From Burkholderiaceae bacterium (lineage in GTDB: Bacteria > Pseudomonadota > Gammaproteobacteria > Burkholderiales > Burkholderiaceae_C), in contig JAISNB010000103.1 of NCBI GenBank assembly GCA_031276435.1, positions 1 to 25,475 of the forward strand: DNA of 25,475 nucleotides, in the 5' to 3' direction. A program made the translations under genes and the position numbers. The stretch's first letter is position 1; each line of letters begins with the position of its first letter. Below are positions 12,771 through 20,102 of the stretch, one piece after another. The notes beneath the pieces were generated by a model. It was not told the origin of the DNA. It worked only from the letters and a program-made list of their open reading frames with translations, and ran no database searches.

Positions 12771-13334
12771 ATGCAAGATTTGTTGTTGTTTTTGCTGCTG
12801 GCCGTGCTGCTGTTCTGGTGCGTGGGGGCGTTCAATCGCCTGACGCGCCTGCGCGCTGTCATCGAGGCGCGTTTTGCCGCGCTGGACGAGGTTTTGATGC
12901 GTTACCTCGGCTGGGTGCAAAGCCTGCTGCCCGCAGAGCTTCAGGCGGGCGGCGCTTTGGCGGGCGCGGACGATGCGCACTGGCTGCGCCTGCGCGCCGC
13001 GCTCGACCAGTACTTTGCCGCGCTGGCCAGGGCGCGGCGCACCCCGCGCGAGGCCACGGCCATGGACGCGCTCGTGCTGGCGCACAACGCCCTGGCGCCA
13101 GCCTGGGATGCGGTTGTGCACAGCAAAACGCTGACGCGCGACGAAGTGGCGCTGGCGCAATTGAAAGAGCGCCGCTCGCGGCTGCTCAGCCAGTCGGTTC
13201 CGTTGCGCGACGCTTTCAACGACGCCGTGGCCGCGTACAACCAGGCCGTGGGCCAGTTTCCGGCGCTGCTGCTGGCGCGCCTGTTTGGTTTCCGGCGCGC
13301 TGGCAACATGCTGAAACTGGGTCTGGACGCATGA
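12771..13334 (+). CDS. LemA family protein (divergent)
   Basis: The 187-aa product begins with a hydrophobic helix (about residues 3-21, leucine-rich) followed by FNRLTRLRAVIEARF, as in LemA proteins, which are anchored by one N-terminal segment and otherwise form a helical bundle. The family C-terminal signature is clear: FNDAVAAYNQAVGQFPALL, then LFGFRR. The middle is more divergent than usual. LemA function is not well defined. The ATG at 12771 directly abuts the T-run of the rpoC terminator and has no Shine-Dalgarno, so the start or mode of expression is uncertain. TTG codons at 12780 and 12783 are alternatives that would keep the membrane segment. The stop overlaps the rsmB ATG by four bases (ATGA), which indicates coupling. 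Confidence 0.82.
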   Translation: MQDLLLFLLLAVLLFWCVGAFNRLTRLRAVIEARFAALDEVLMRYLGWVQSLLPAELQAGGALAGADDAHWLRLRAALDQYFAALARARRTPREATAMDALVLAHNALAPAWDAVVHSKTLTRDEVALAQLKERRSRLLSQSVPLRDAFNDAVAAYNQAVGQFPALLLARLFGFRRAGNMLKLGLDA

Positions 13335-14728
13335 GCCGCAGCCGCCGTGCGCCTGATGACCCCGGGCAGGCCACGCCTGGCCAGGGCGTGCCCCTTTGGC
13401 GGCTGCTGCAAGAGGCATCCCACGCGCTGGGGCAGGTGCGCGCGGGCCGCTCACTGACGCCGGTGCTGGAGAAAACGCCGCCGCCCTTGCGCGCGGGCGC
13501 GCAAGCGTTGTCCTTTCATGCCATGCGCTGGCTGGGCAGCGCGCAATGCGCGCGCGATCTGCTGCTCCAGCGCGTTGCCCCCGGGCCGCTGGACGATGTG
13601 CTGTGCGTGGCGCTGACATTGCTGCTGCCGGACGAAAAGCTGTATGACGAATTCACCGTCGTCAATCAGGCGGTGGAGGCGGTCAAGCGCAACGCGCGCA
13701 CGCGCTTTGGCGCCGGTTTCCTCAACGCCTGCCTGCGCCGCTGCCTGAAAGAGCGCCAAACCATGGCGGCGGCCATACAGGGCGACGATCTGGCGCGCTG
13801 GAATTTCCCGCGCTGGTGGATCGAGCGCCTGCGCGCCGATCATCCCCAGGGCTGGGCCGGTTTTTTGCAAGGCGCGCAGCGGCCAGCACCCCTGATTTTG
13901 CGGGTGAACGCCAGACGCCGCGACGCGGCGGACTATCTGGCGCAACTGGCGCGGCAGGGCATCGAGGCGCGCCGTTGGGGGCCGACGGCGGTGGAAATCG
14001 TGCATCCGCTGCCAATCGAGCGCATACCCGGTTTCCTGGCTGGCGATGTGTCGGTGCAGTCGGCCACGGCGCAACGGGCCGCCGCGCTGCTGGCCGATGG
14101 GCTGGTGGGCCAGGCGCGGGTGCTGGACGCCTGCGCGGCGCCCGGCGGCAAAACGGCGCATTTGCTGGAATTGCGGCCAGACTTGCGGGTGCTGGCGCTG
14201 GACATGGACGCGGCGCGGTCGCGGCGGATCGGCGAAAACCTGCAACGCCTGGATTTGCGCGCCGAAGTCCAGGTGGCCGACGCGGCACAGCCCGGGCACT
14301 GGTGGGACGGGCGGCATTTTGACGCCATCTTGCTGGACGCGCCCTGCAGCGGATCGGGCATTGTCCGGCGGCACCCGGACATCCGCTGGCTGCGCCGCGC
14401 CAGCGACATCGACGCGCTGGCCGCGCGGCAGGATCGGCTGCTGCGCGCCCTGTGGCCGCTGCTCAGGCCGGGCGGGCGGATGCTGTTTTGCACGTGTTCG
14501 GTTTTCCGCGCCGAAGGCGATGCGCGGCTGGAGGCGTTTCTTCAATGCCACAATGATGCGTCAGATTTGGCGTCTCCCGGGCATTTGTTGCCCGCATCTG
14601 GGGGCAACTCCGCCCGCATTGGCGACAATCAGACTTGCGATGACGATGGCTTTTATTACGCGCTGCTGGAAAAGCGCCCTGCTCGCGCTGTGGCTGTTGC
14701 TGCCCGGCTGCGCAGCCGCCTGGGCTGA
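13331..14728 (+). CDS. rsmB: 16S rRNA (cytosine(967)-C(5))-methyltransferase RsmB
   Basis: RsmB (465 aa here) methylates C967 of 16S rRNA using S-adenosylmethionine. An N-terminal NusB-like RNA-binding domain (about 20-160) includes KLYDEFTVVNQAVEAVKR. The methyltransferase domain has SAM motif I DACAAPGGKT at 266-275. Motif IV LDAPCSGSG contains C339, and motif VI CTCS contains C389. The 50-residue spacing of these cysteines equals that of the two active-site cysteines of E. coli RsmB (325 and 375), so the enzyme looks intact. Its last 30 codons overlap the next gene in another frame. It starts by ATGA overlap with the LemA-like gene and belongs to the 12771-18308 operon. Confidence 0.94.
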   Translation: MSRSRRAPDDPGQATPGQGVPLWRLLQEASHALGQVRAGRSLTPVLEKTPPPLRAGAQALSFHAMRWLGSAQCARDLLLQRVAPGPLDDVLCVALTLLLPDEKLYDEFTVVNQAVEAVKRNARTRFGAGFLNACLRRCLKERQTMAAAIQGDDLARWNFPRWWIERLRADHPQGWAGFLQGAQRPAPLILRVNARRRDAADYLAQLARQGIEARRWGPTAVEIVHPLPIERIPGFLAGDVSVQSATAQRAAALLADGLVGQARVLDACAAPGGKTAHLLELRPDLRVLALDMDAARSRRIGENLQRLDLRAEVQVADAAQPGHWWDGRHFDAILLDAPCSGSGIVRRHPDIRWLRRASDIDALAARQDRLLRALWPLLRPGGRMLFCTCSVFRAEGDARLEAFLQCHNDASDLASPGHLLPASGGNSARIGDNQTCDDDGFYYALLEKRPARAVAVAARLRSRLG

Positions 14729-15260
14729 CGCGGCGGCTGCCGGTGTCGAACTCAAGGACCTGCGCGTGGAGCGCGCAGAAGGCAGCCTGCTGCTGTCGGC
14801 CCAGTTGCGCCTGGATTTGCCGGATGCCGTGATCGAGACGCTGGAAAAGGGCATTCCGGTGCATTTTGTCGTGGCCGCCGACGTGGTGCGCCAGCGCTGG
14901 TACTGGTTTGACCAGACCACGGTTTCCGCGCGCCGCTACATGCGCGTGGTCTACCTGCCGCTGACGCGGCGCTGGCGCGTCAACATGGCCAGCAATCCCG
15001 TTCTGGATTCTGGCCTGGGCGTTTCGTATGCCCAGAACTTCGACACGCTGGACGAGGCCCTGGCGGCCATCTCGCGCATCGCGCGCTGGCGCATCAGCGC
15101 GCTCTCGGACATCGACGAGGCGCGCCAGACTTTGCACTTCAGTTTCATGCTGGACACGCAGCGCCTGCCGCGCGCCTTGCAACTGGGCGTGGCCGGGCGG
15201 CCTGAATGGAATGTGGGGCTGGAGCGAAACGTGGATCTGGCCTTCGGGGACGGCCAATGA
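14640..15260 (+). CDS. DUF4390 domain-containing exported protein
   Basis: A 206-aa protein of unknown molecular function. It has a signal peptide of about 30 residues: basic start, hydrophobic ALLALWLLLPG core, and an AWADA cleavage region. A cysteine after LLPG looks partly like a lipobox, but the proline argues against lipoprotein processing. The DUF4390 core follows, with GIPVHFVVAADVVRQRWYWF, YLPLTRRWRV, the FDTLDEALAAISRIARWR block and a C-terminal LDTQRLPRALQL. The ATG at 14640, or the one at 14646, lies inside rsmB, giving an 89-base overlap without a strong SD. Its stop overlaps the kinase start (ATGA). The conserved position next to the NtrY-like kinase suggests a role at the cell envelope related to that kinase, which is an inference. 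Confidence 0.85.
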   Translation: MTMAFITRCWKSALLALWLLLPGCAAAWADAAAAGVELKDLRVERAEGSLLLSAQLRLDLPDAVIETLEKGIPVHFVVAADVVRQRWYWFDQTTVSARRYMRVVYLPLTRRWRVNMASNPVLDSGLGVSYAQNFDTLDEALAAISRIARWRISALSDIDEARQTLHFSFMLDTQRLPRALQLGVAGRPEWNVGLERNVDLAFGDGQ

Positions 15261-17656
15261 CCAGTCTTCAGCGCCCGGACGAGGCGACGACAGGTGGCGG
15301 CGTGCCCGGGGCGGGCGGCGGCGGCATGCGGGGCCTGTTGCGCGGGCGCTGGCTGGTCACGGTGGCCGCGCTGCTCATGCTGACCATTGGCATTGTTCTG
15401 TTGTTTTTGCTCACGCGGGCCACCGACAACCGGCTGCTCTACGAGCGCTATTACAACCAGCTTTACGCCATCAATGCGGCGGTGGCCGCGGTTTTGGGAC
15501 TGATCATCGCGTGGGGCATTTACCGCCTGATCCGGCGCCTGGTCAGCGGCAAATTCGGCAGCCGCCTGCTCATCAAGCTGGCGGCCATCTTCGCGCTCGT
15601 GGGCGTGCTGCCCGGGCTGCTGATCTACGTGGTCTCGTACCAGTTCGTCTCACGCTCCATCGAATCGTGGTTCGACGTCAAGGTGGAAGGGGCGCTGAAT
15701 TCGGGGCTGAATCTGGCGCGCACCTCGCTGGAGGCGCAGGCCAGCGAATTTGGCAACCAACTGAGTGCGGCGGCCATTGGCATGTCGGAAACACCGGACG
15801 CCCTGCTGGCCTTGCCGCTGGAGCGGCTGCGCGCGCAAATCGGGGCCATCGACGCCACGCTGTGGAGCGGCGCCAGCGGTCGCCTGCTGGCCAGCGCGGG
15901 GCAGTCGCGTTTCGAGCTGAACCCTGAGAGGCCGCCCGCCCAATTGCTGCGGCTGGCGCGCGAGCAAGTGGTGGCCACGCAAATCGAGGGGCTGGACGAA
16001 GACGAGGCCGCGGCAGCCAGCGGCGGTGGCATTCCGCCAGCGCGGGTGCGCGCGCTGGTGGTCGTCAAAATGCGCACGGCGGGCCTGGTGGGCGAGCAGC
16101 GGATTTTCCAGGCCATCCAGCCTTTGCCGCAAGCACTGGTGGGCAACGCGCTGGCGGTGCAGCAGGCCTACCGCGAGTATCAGGAGCGCGCGCTGGGCCG
16201 CAGCGGCCTGCGCCGCATGTACATCGGCACCCTGACGCTGACCCTGTTTCTGACAGTGTTTGGCGCCGTGTTGCTGGCCGTGATGCTCGGCAAGCAAATG
16301 GCCGCGCCCTTGCTGGCGCTGGCCGAAGGGGTGCGCTCGGTGGCCGCGGGCGATTTGACGCCCAGAACGCCGGTTCCCGGGCGCGACGAGATCGCGCGCC
16401 TGACCCATTCGTTTGCCGACATGACGCGCCAGATCGCCGAAGCCCGCGCCACAGTCGAGCGCAGCATGCGCGCCGTGGACGCCGCGCGCGCCAATTTGCA
16501 AACCATTGTGGACAACCTGACGGCCGGTGTCGTGGTGCTTGATGCACGGGGGCGGATCGTCTCGCCCAACCCCGGCGCGATCCGCATTTTGCGCACGCCC
16601 CTGGATCAGTGCGCGGGCCAGCCGCTGTCGGCGGTGGCGGGGCTGCAAGCGTTCGGGCAAGCCATTCAAACCCTGTTTGCAGACCTGGAGAGCAAGGCCG
16701 ATCCGCAGCCGGGCGACCACTGGCAGCAGACCTTCGAGCTTTATGGCGGCAACCAGGGCCAGGAGGGCGGCGGCACGGTCACTCTGGTGGCGCGCGGCGC
16801 GCGCCTGCCCGAAGGCCGCCGCCTGCTGGTCTTTGACGACATTTCCGAAGTGGTCTCGGCGCAGCGCGTGCAAGCCTGGGGCGAGGTGGCGCGCCGTCTG
16901 GCGCACGAGATCAAGAACCCGCTCACCCCCATTCAACTGTCGGCTGAGCGGCTGGCGCACAAGCTGGCTGGCAAGCTGGGCGAAGCCGAGCGCGCCGTGC
17001 TTGAGAAATCCGTCAAGACCATCGTGGATCAGGTCGATGCCATGAAGCGCCTGGTCAACGAATTCCGCGACTACGCGCGCCTGCCCGCCGCCGAAATGAA
17101 AGCCCTGGATCTGAACGGGCTGGTTCGCGATGTCCTGCATTTGTACGGCCATGTCGTCGAGGTGGCGTCCGATGCCGCCACGGGCACGGTGTGCTGCGAT
17201 CTGGATCCGCAGTGCCCCATGATCCTGGGCGACGCGGCGCAACTCAGGCAGGTGATCCACAATCTGGTTCAAAATGCGTTTGACGCCACCGAGGCCAGCG
17301 CGGGCGAGGAGAAAACGCCCGTGCTGGTGCGCACGCAATGGCTTGAGGCCGCCGGGCGGGTGCGTTTGAGCGTGCTCGATGGCGGCGGTGGATTTGCGCA
17401 AGCCGTTCTGGGCCGGGCTTTCGAGCCGTATGTCACCACCAAGGCCAAGGGCACGGGCCTGGGCCTGGCGGTGGTCAAGAAAATCGCGGACGACCATGGC
17501 GCGCGCATCGAAGTTGTCAATCGTCAAAACGACGCCGGAGTGGTTGGTGCGCAAGTGTCGTTATCATTCGTGCCAGCCGATGCTCAAAGGCGGCAAGGGC
17601 GGTCAATAGAAGAAAAGGACTTTTCGCACTATGGCGAATATATTGGTGGTGGATGA
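15257..17656 (+). CDS. ntrY: NtrY-like membrane sensor histidine kinase
   Basis: A 799-aa two-component kinase. After a glycine-rich start come three N-terminal membrane helices (about 33-53, 71-91 and 106-126), a periplasmic sensor segment, and a fourth helix (about 321-345). A HAMP region follows with LLALAEGVRSVAAGDL, then a PAS-like domain (about 415-530) starting NLTAGVVVLDARGRIV. The HisKA motif RLAHEIKNPLTPIQLSAERL has the phospho-acceptor H550. The ATPase domain has N-box NLVQNAFDA near 669, DGGGGF, and the G2 box KGTGLGL near 731-737. This layout is that of NtrY, linked to nitrogen or redox sensing in other bacteria. The signal here is unknown. The start is set by ATGA overlap with the DUF4390 gene, and the 3' end overlaps its regulator by 26 bases. 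Confidence 0.92.
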   Translation: MTSLQRPDEATTGGGVPGAGGGGMRGLLRGRWLVTVAALLMLTIGIVLLFLLTRATDNRLLYERYYNQLYAINAAVAAVLGLIIAWGIYRLIRRLVSGKFGSRLLIKLAAIFALVGVLPGLLIYVVSYQFVSRSIESWFDVKVEGALNSGLNLARTSLEAQASEFGNQLSAAAIGMSETPDALLALPLERLRAQIGAIDATLWSGASGRLLASAGQSRFELNPERPPAQLLRLAREQVVATQIEGLDEDEAAAASGGGIPPARVRALVVVKMRTAGLVGEQRIFQAIQPLPQALVGNALAVQQAYREYQERALGRSGLRRMYIGTLTLTLFLTVFGAVLLAVMLGKQMAAPLLALAEGVRSVAAGDLTPRTPVPGRDEIARLTHSFADMTRQIAEARATVERSMRAVDAARANLQTIVDNLTAGVVVLDARGRIVSPNPGAIRILRTPLDQCAGQPLSAVAGLQAFGQAIQTLFADLESKADPQPGDHWQQTFELYGGNQGQEGGGTVTLVARGARLPEGRRLLVFDDISEVVSAQRVQAWGEVARRLAHEIKNPLTPIQLSAERLAHKLAGKLGEAERAVLEKSVKTIVDQVDAMKRLVNEFRDYARLPAAEMKALDLNGLVRDVLHLYGHVVEVASDAATGTVCCDLDPQCPMILGDAAQLRQVIHNLVQNAFDATEASAGEEKTPVLVRTQWLEAAGRVRLSVLDGGGGFAQAVLGRAFEPYVTTKAKGTGLGLAVVKKIADDHGARIEVVNRQNDAGVVGAQVSLSFVPADAQRRQGRSIEEKDFSHYGEYIGGG

Positions 17657-18308
17657 TGAACTCGGGATTCGTGATTTGTTGTCAGAGATTCTGAACGACG
17701 AAGGTCACACCGTTGAACTGGCTGAAAACGCCGCGCAAGCGCGCGCGGCCAGGCAAAAGCGGGCGCCCGATCTGGTGCTGCTCGACATCTGGATGCCCGA
17801 TACCGACGGGGTCACCTTGCTCAAGGAGTGGCGCAGCGCGGGCGCGCTGACCATGCCCGTCATCATGATGAGCGGGCACGCCACCATCGACACGGCGGTC
17901 GAGGCCACGCGCATTGGCGCGCAGTCGTTTCTTGAAAAACCCATCACCCTGCAAAAACTGCTCAAGTCCGTCGAACAGGCCTTGCGCAAGGAGCCGCTTG
18001 TGCGCAAGTTTGCCGGGGTCATCGATGCGGCCCATCCGGGCGGCCACGGCGCCGAAGCGGCCATGGCCAATGGCGGGCTGCCCATGATCGTGGAAGAGCC
18101 ATTGCCCCTGCCGCAGCAGATTTTTGATCTGGACAAACCCTTGCGCATCGCGCGCGATGCGTTTGAAAAGGCCTATTTCGAGTTCCACCTCGCCCATGAA
18201 AGCGGCTCCATGACCCGCGTGGCCGAGAAAACCGGCCTGGAGCGCACGCACCTGTACCGCAAGCTCAAGCAGCTTGGAATCGATCTTGTCCGGGGTGGTC
18301 GCCGCTAA
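17631..18308 (+). CDS. NtrX-like response regulator lacking the AAA+ domain
   Basis: A 225-aa regulator. The receiver domain (1 to about 120) has the acidic pair D8/D9, phospho-acceptor D52 in VLLDIWMPDTDG, S81 in MMSGHA and K103 in FLEKPI, so it looks active. A linker of about 50 residues leads to a Fis-type helix-turn-helix (about 175-220), MTRVAEKTGLERTHLYRKLK, which closely resembles the NtrX C-terminus. The central sigma54-interacting AAA+ ATPase of classical NtrX is absent and there is no space for it. The protein should therefore regulate without sigma54 or in an indirect way. AAAAGGA stands 11 bases before the ATG. It overlaps the kinase gene and is its evident partner. Confidence 0.92.
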   Translation: MANILVVDDELGIRDLLSEILNDEGHTVELAENAAQARAARQKRAPDLVLLDIWMPDTDGVTLLKEWRSAGALTMPVIMMSGHATIDTAVEATRIGAQSFLEKPITLQKLLKSVEQALRKEPLVRKFAGVIDAAHPGGHGAEAAMANGGLPMIVEEPLPLPQQIFDLDKPLRIARDAFEKAYFEFHLAHESGSMTRVAEKTGLERTHLYRKLKQLGIDLVRGGRR

Positions 18309-18314
18309 TGATGA

Positions 18315-18341
18315 TTGATGCCGGTTTTTTTGATGTAGAAT
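18315..18341 (+). promoter_or_regulatory. Promoter of tRNA-Phe
   Basis: TAGAAT at 18336-18341 is a good -10 box. The best -35 is TTGATG at 18315-18320 with a short 15-base spacer. The stretch after the -10 is GC-rich (TCGCCGC), typical of stringently controlled stable-RNA promoters. The tRNA begins 14 bases after the -10. Confidence 0.6.
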
Positions 18342-18354
18342 TCGCCGCTCCGTT

Positions 18355-18430
<76 letters not shown>

Positions 18431-18439
18431 AAATGCATG

Positions 18440-18477
18440 CGCCCCAGCGCCCGCCATCGGGTTCTGGGGCGTTTTTT
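18440..18477 (+). terminator. Intrinsic terminator after tRNA-Phe
   Basis: CGCCCCAG (18440-18447) pairs with CTGGGGCG (18464-18471) and an inner CCCG/CGGG extends the stem. Six Ts follow at 18472-18477. It lies between the tRNA and the 3' end of the convergent DUF3567 gene. Confidence 0.92.
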
Positions 18478-18491
18478 GCTTTACAAGGGTG

Positions 18492-18773
18492 TCAGTGCAG
18501 CGCGACCGGGGTTTGCGCCAGCGTGGCGTAGCCTTCCAGCGTGTTTTCCACTTCTTCCTGGGTGGGCGTGTTTTCTTGCCAGGCGGCGATGCGCTGCTGG
18601 AACATCTCGGCCCACAGCCCATCCAGATAAATCTCTTTGCCCGAGCGTTTGTCCACGATCTCGAAGCCGTGCCTGGCCAGCAGTGGCGCGTCTTGCGCGA
18701 CGCCTGCGGCCTGCGGCTCGTCGTGGCGCAGGTGGACGACCGCGAAAGAGTCGGAGTCGTAGAGTGTGTTCAT
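18492..18773 (-). CDS. DUF3567 domain-containing protein
   Basis: A 93-aa protein typical of Burkholderiales, function unknown. It starts MNTLYDSDSFAVVHL. The family core is VRHGFEIVDKRSGKE-like (here LLARHGFEIVDKRSGKEIYL), then DGLWAEMFQQRI and the C-terminal PTQEEVENTLEGYA. The frame is open further upstream, but the family N-terminus and an AAGGA box (about 12 bases upstream) support the ATG at 18773. No membrane segment or signal peptide is seen, so it is probably cytoplasmic. It is transcribed towards tRNA-Phe and is followed by that gene's terminator, whose stem could also act on this strand although its T-run is on the other side. Confidence 0.88.
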   Translation of the reverse strand: MNTLYDSDSFAVVHLRHDEPQAAGVAQDAPLLARHGFEIVDKRSGKEIYLDGLWAEMFQQRIAAWQENTPTQEEVENTLEGYATLAQTPVALH

Positions 18774-18822
18774 CAAGCGGAAAGTCCTTTCGATGCGAGA
18801 GCGCATTTTGGGGAGAACCCCA

Positions 18823-18850
18823 TACATATCAACGTGCCAGGGTTTTTCAA
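18823..18850 (-). promoter_or_regulatory. Candidate promoter of the DUF3567 gene
   Basis: On the minus strand, TTGAAA (plus 18845-18850) and TATGTA (plus 18823-18828) are 16 bases apart, about 50 bases upstream of the start codon. A 4-bp GGGG/CCCC hairpin lies in the leader. The match is moderate. Confidence 0.4.
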
Positions 18851-18937
18851 GGCCGACACGCCAATGTACACGCAAGTAGAGTGCCAGATGGCCTTGAGCG
18901 GCCCGCGCGCGCGCCGCGCGAAAGCGCAAACACGGTT

Positions 18938-20014
18938 TCAGGCGCCGCCGTCACGCGCGATGGCTTTCAACTGCTGCTCGCTCGCGTCGCCATTGAACTG
19001 GGTGGTGCGCAACCGGGCTGGCAGGTATTGCAGGTCGCGGGCCAGCCAGAGTTCGACGGTAATGTCGTAAGGCCCGCCGGGCAGGCGCAGCAGCTTGGCG
19101 CACTGAAGGGTTTGCGCGCCCGCTGTCACGGTCTCGTCGGGCTGGACCACAAAGCGCCAGAGGTTCAGGCCGCGCGTGGTGGCGACGGGCAAGACGATCT
19201 GGGCGCCCGGCGCGTAGCGGCCAGGGTCGGCGGCCAGCAGCGCGCCCAGTTGCAAGGTGACGCTCAGGCGATCCTGCGCGCCCGCGCTCAGCGCGGTTTG
19301 TGGCGTGTTGGCGGAAAACACCACGCGCTCGCCCGCCCAGTCGAAGTGCACCGCCTGCTCGGACTGGCGGCGTTCGCCAAAGCGTTCGGGCACCAGGCCG
19401 TGCGCCGTCACGGCGCCCGTGCTGCGCTGCCAGCGCGGGCCGCCCAGCGGGCCATCCAGCGTCCACTCGGCCTGGTAACGCTGGATGTCGCGCTCCCAGC
19501 GCAAAGTGGCCTCGGTGGCAAAGGCGATGCCGCGCGAGTATCCGGTGACCTGGTAAGTCAGGGTGGCAGTCGGCGCGGGCCGCGCTGGCGGCAGCGGCTG
19601 CGCGGCCAGGGCGTCGTGCGCGCCGGAAGGCGCGGCGGGCAAGGCGGCGTCCAGCGCGCCGCCATCGGGTTCTGGCGCTGCGGGCCATGCCGTCTGCACG
19701 GGCGTCGGCTTGGCCGCTTGGGCCACACGCGGCTTGGCGGCTCTGGGCCGTGGCTGCGCGGGGCGCGCTGTGGCTTGTGGCGGCGGCGCGCTTGGGGTGT
19801 TTGCCGCCGGGCCAATGGCGCGGGTCAGGAAGGTGTGCGGGTCAGTGGTGCCCAAGCGGGCCGAAGTCAGGGGCTTTGGGCTTGGGGGCGCGGCCGCCAG
19901 CAGCAGCCACCCATGCACGGCGGCAACAGCCAGCGTCAGCCCGATCCACACGCGCCACGGGCTTGGCGCGGGCACGGACGAATCGAGCGGGGGCGGTGGC
20001 AGCGGCTGCGTCAT
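18938..20014 (-). CDS. DUF3108 domain-containing protein, membrane-anchored
   Basis: A 358-aa protein with a short cytoplasmic proline-rich start and one membrane helix (about residues 22-42, VWIGLTLAVAAVHGWLLLAA). A long Pro/Ala-rich linker (about 43-150) is followed by a C-terminal DUF3108 domain from LTYQVTGYSRGIAFATEATL to the end. Within this, FDWAGERVVFSAN, DRLSVTLQLGALLAADPGRY and PYDITVELWLARDLQYLPARL are typical. The layout, an anchor plus a spacer able to cross periplasm or peptidoglycan and then a beta-rich domain, suggests a periplasmic-facing role, but no biochemical function is known to me. It is divergent from the FAH-like gene, with 88 bases between starts, and no clear SD is visible. 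Confidence 0.85.
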   Translation of the reverse strand: MTQPLPPPPLDSSVPAPSPWRVWIGLTLAVAAVHGWLLLAAAPPSPKPLTSARLGTTDPHTFLTRAIGPAANTPSAPPPQATARPAQPRPRAAKPRVAQAAKPTPVQTAWPAAPEPDGGALDAALPAAPSGAHDALAAQPLPPARPAPTATLTYQVTGYSRGIAFATEATLRWERDIQRYQAEWTLDGPLGGPRWQRSTGAVTAHGLVPERFGERRQSEQAVHFDWAGERVVFSANTPQTALSAGAQDRLSVTLQLGALLAADPGRYAPGAQIVLPVATTRGLNLWRFVVQPDETVTAGAQTLQCAKLLRLPGGPYDITVELWLARDLQYLPARLRTTQFNGDASEQQLKAIARDGGA

Positions 20015-20039
20015 GGCGGGCGGGCAAATGACAAGGCTC

Positions 20040-20045
20040 TAGAAT
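20040..20045 (+). promoter_or_regulatory. Possible -10 box for the FAH-like gene
   Basis: TAGAAT at 20040-20045 lies in the divergent gap, 58 bases before the plus-strand start. No good -35 is visible. The same hexamer serves as -10 for tRNA-Phe. Confidence 0.3.
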
Positions 20046-20102
20046 TTTGACATTGTGGGCGGTGCGGGTTTTGCGCACGCGCCGCACGGATTGAACGCAA
20101 GC

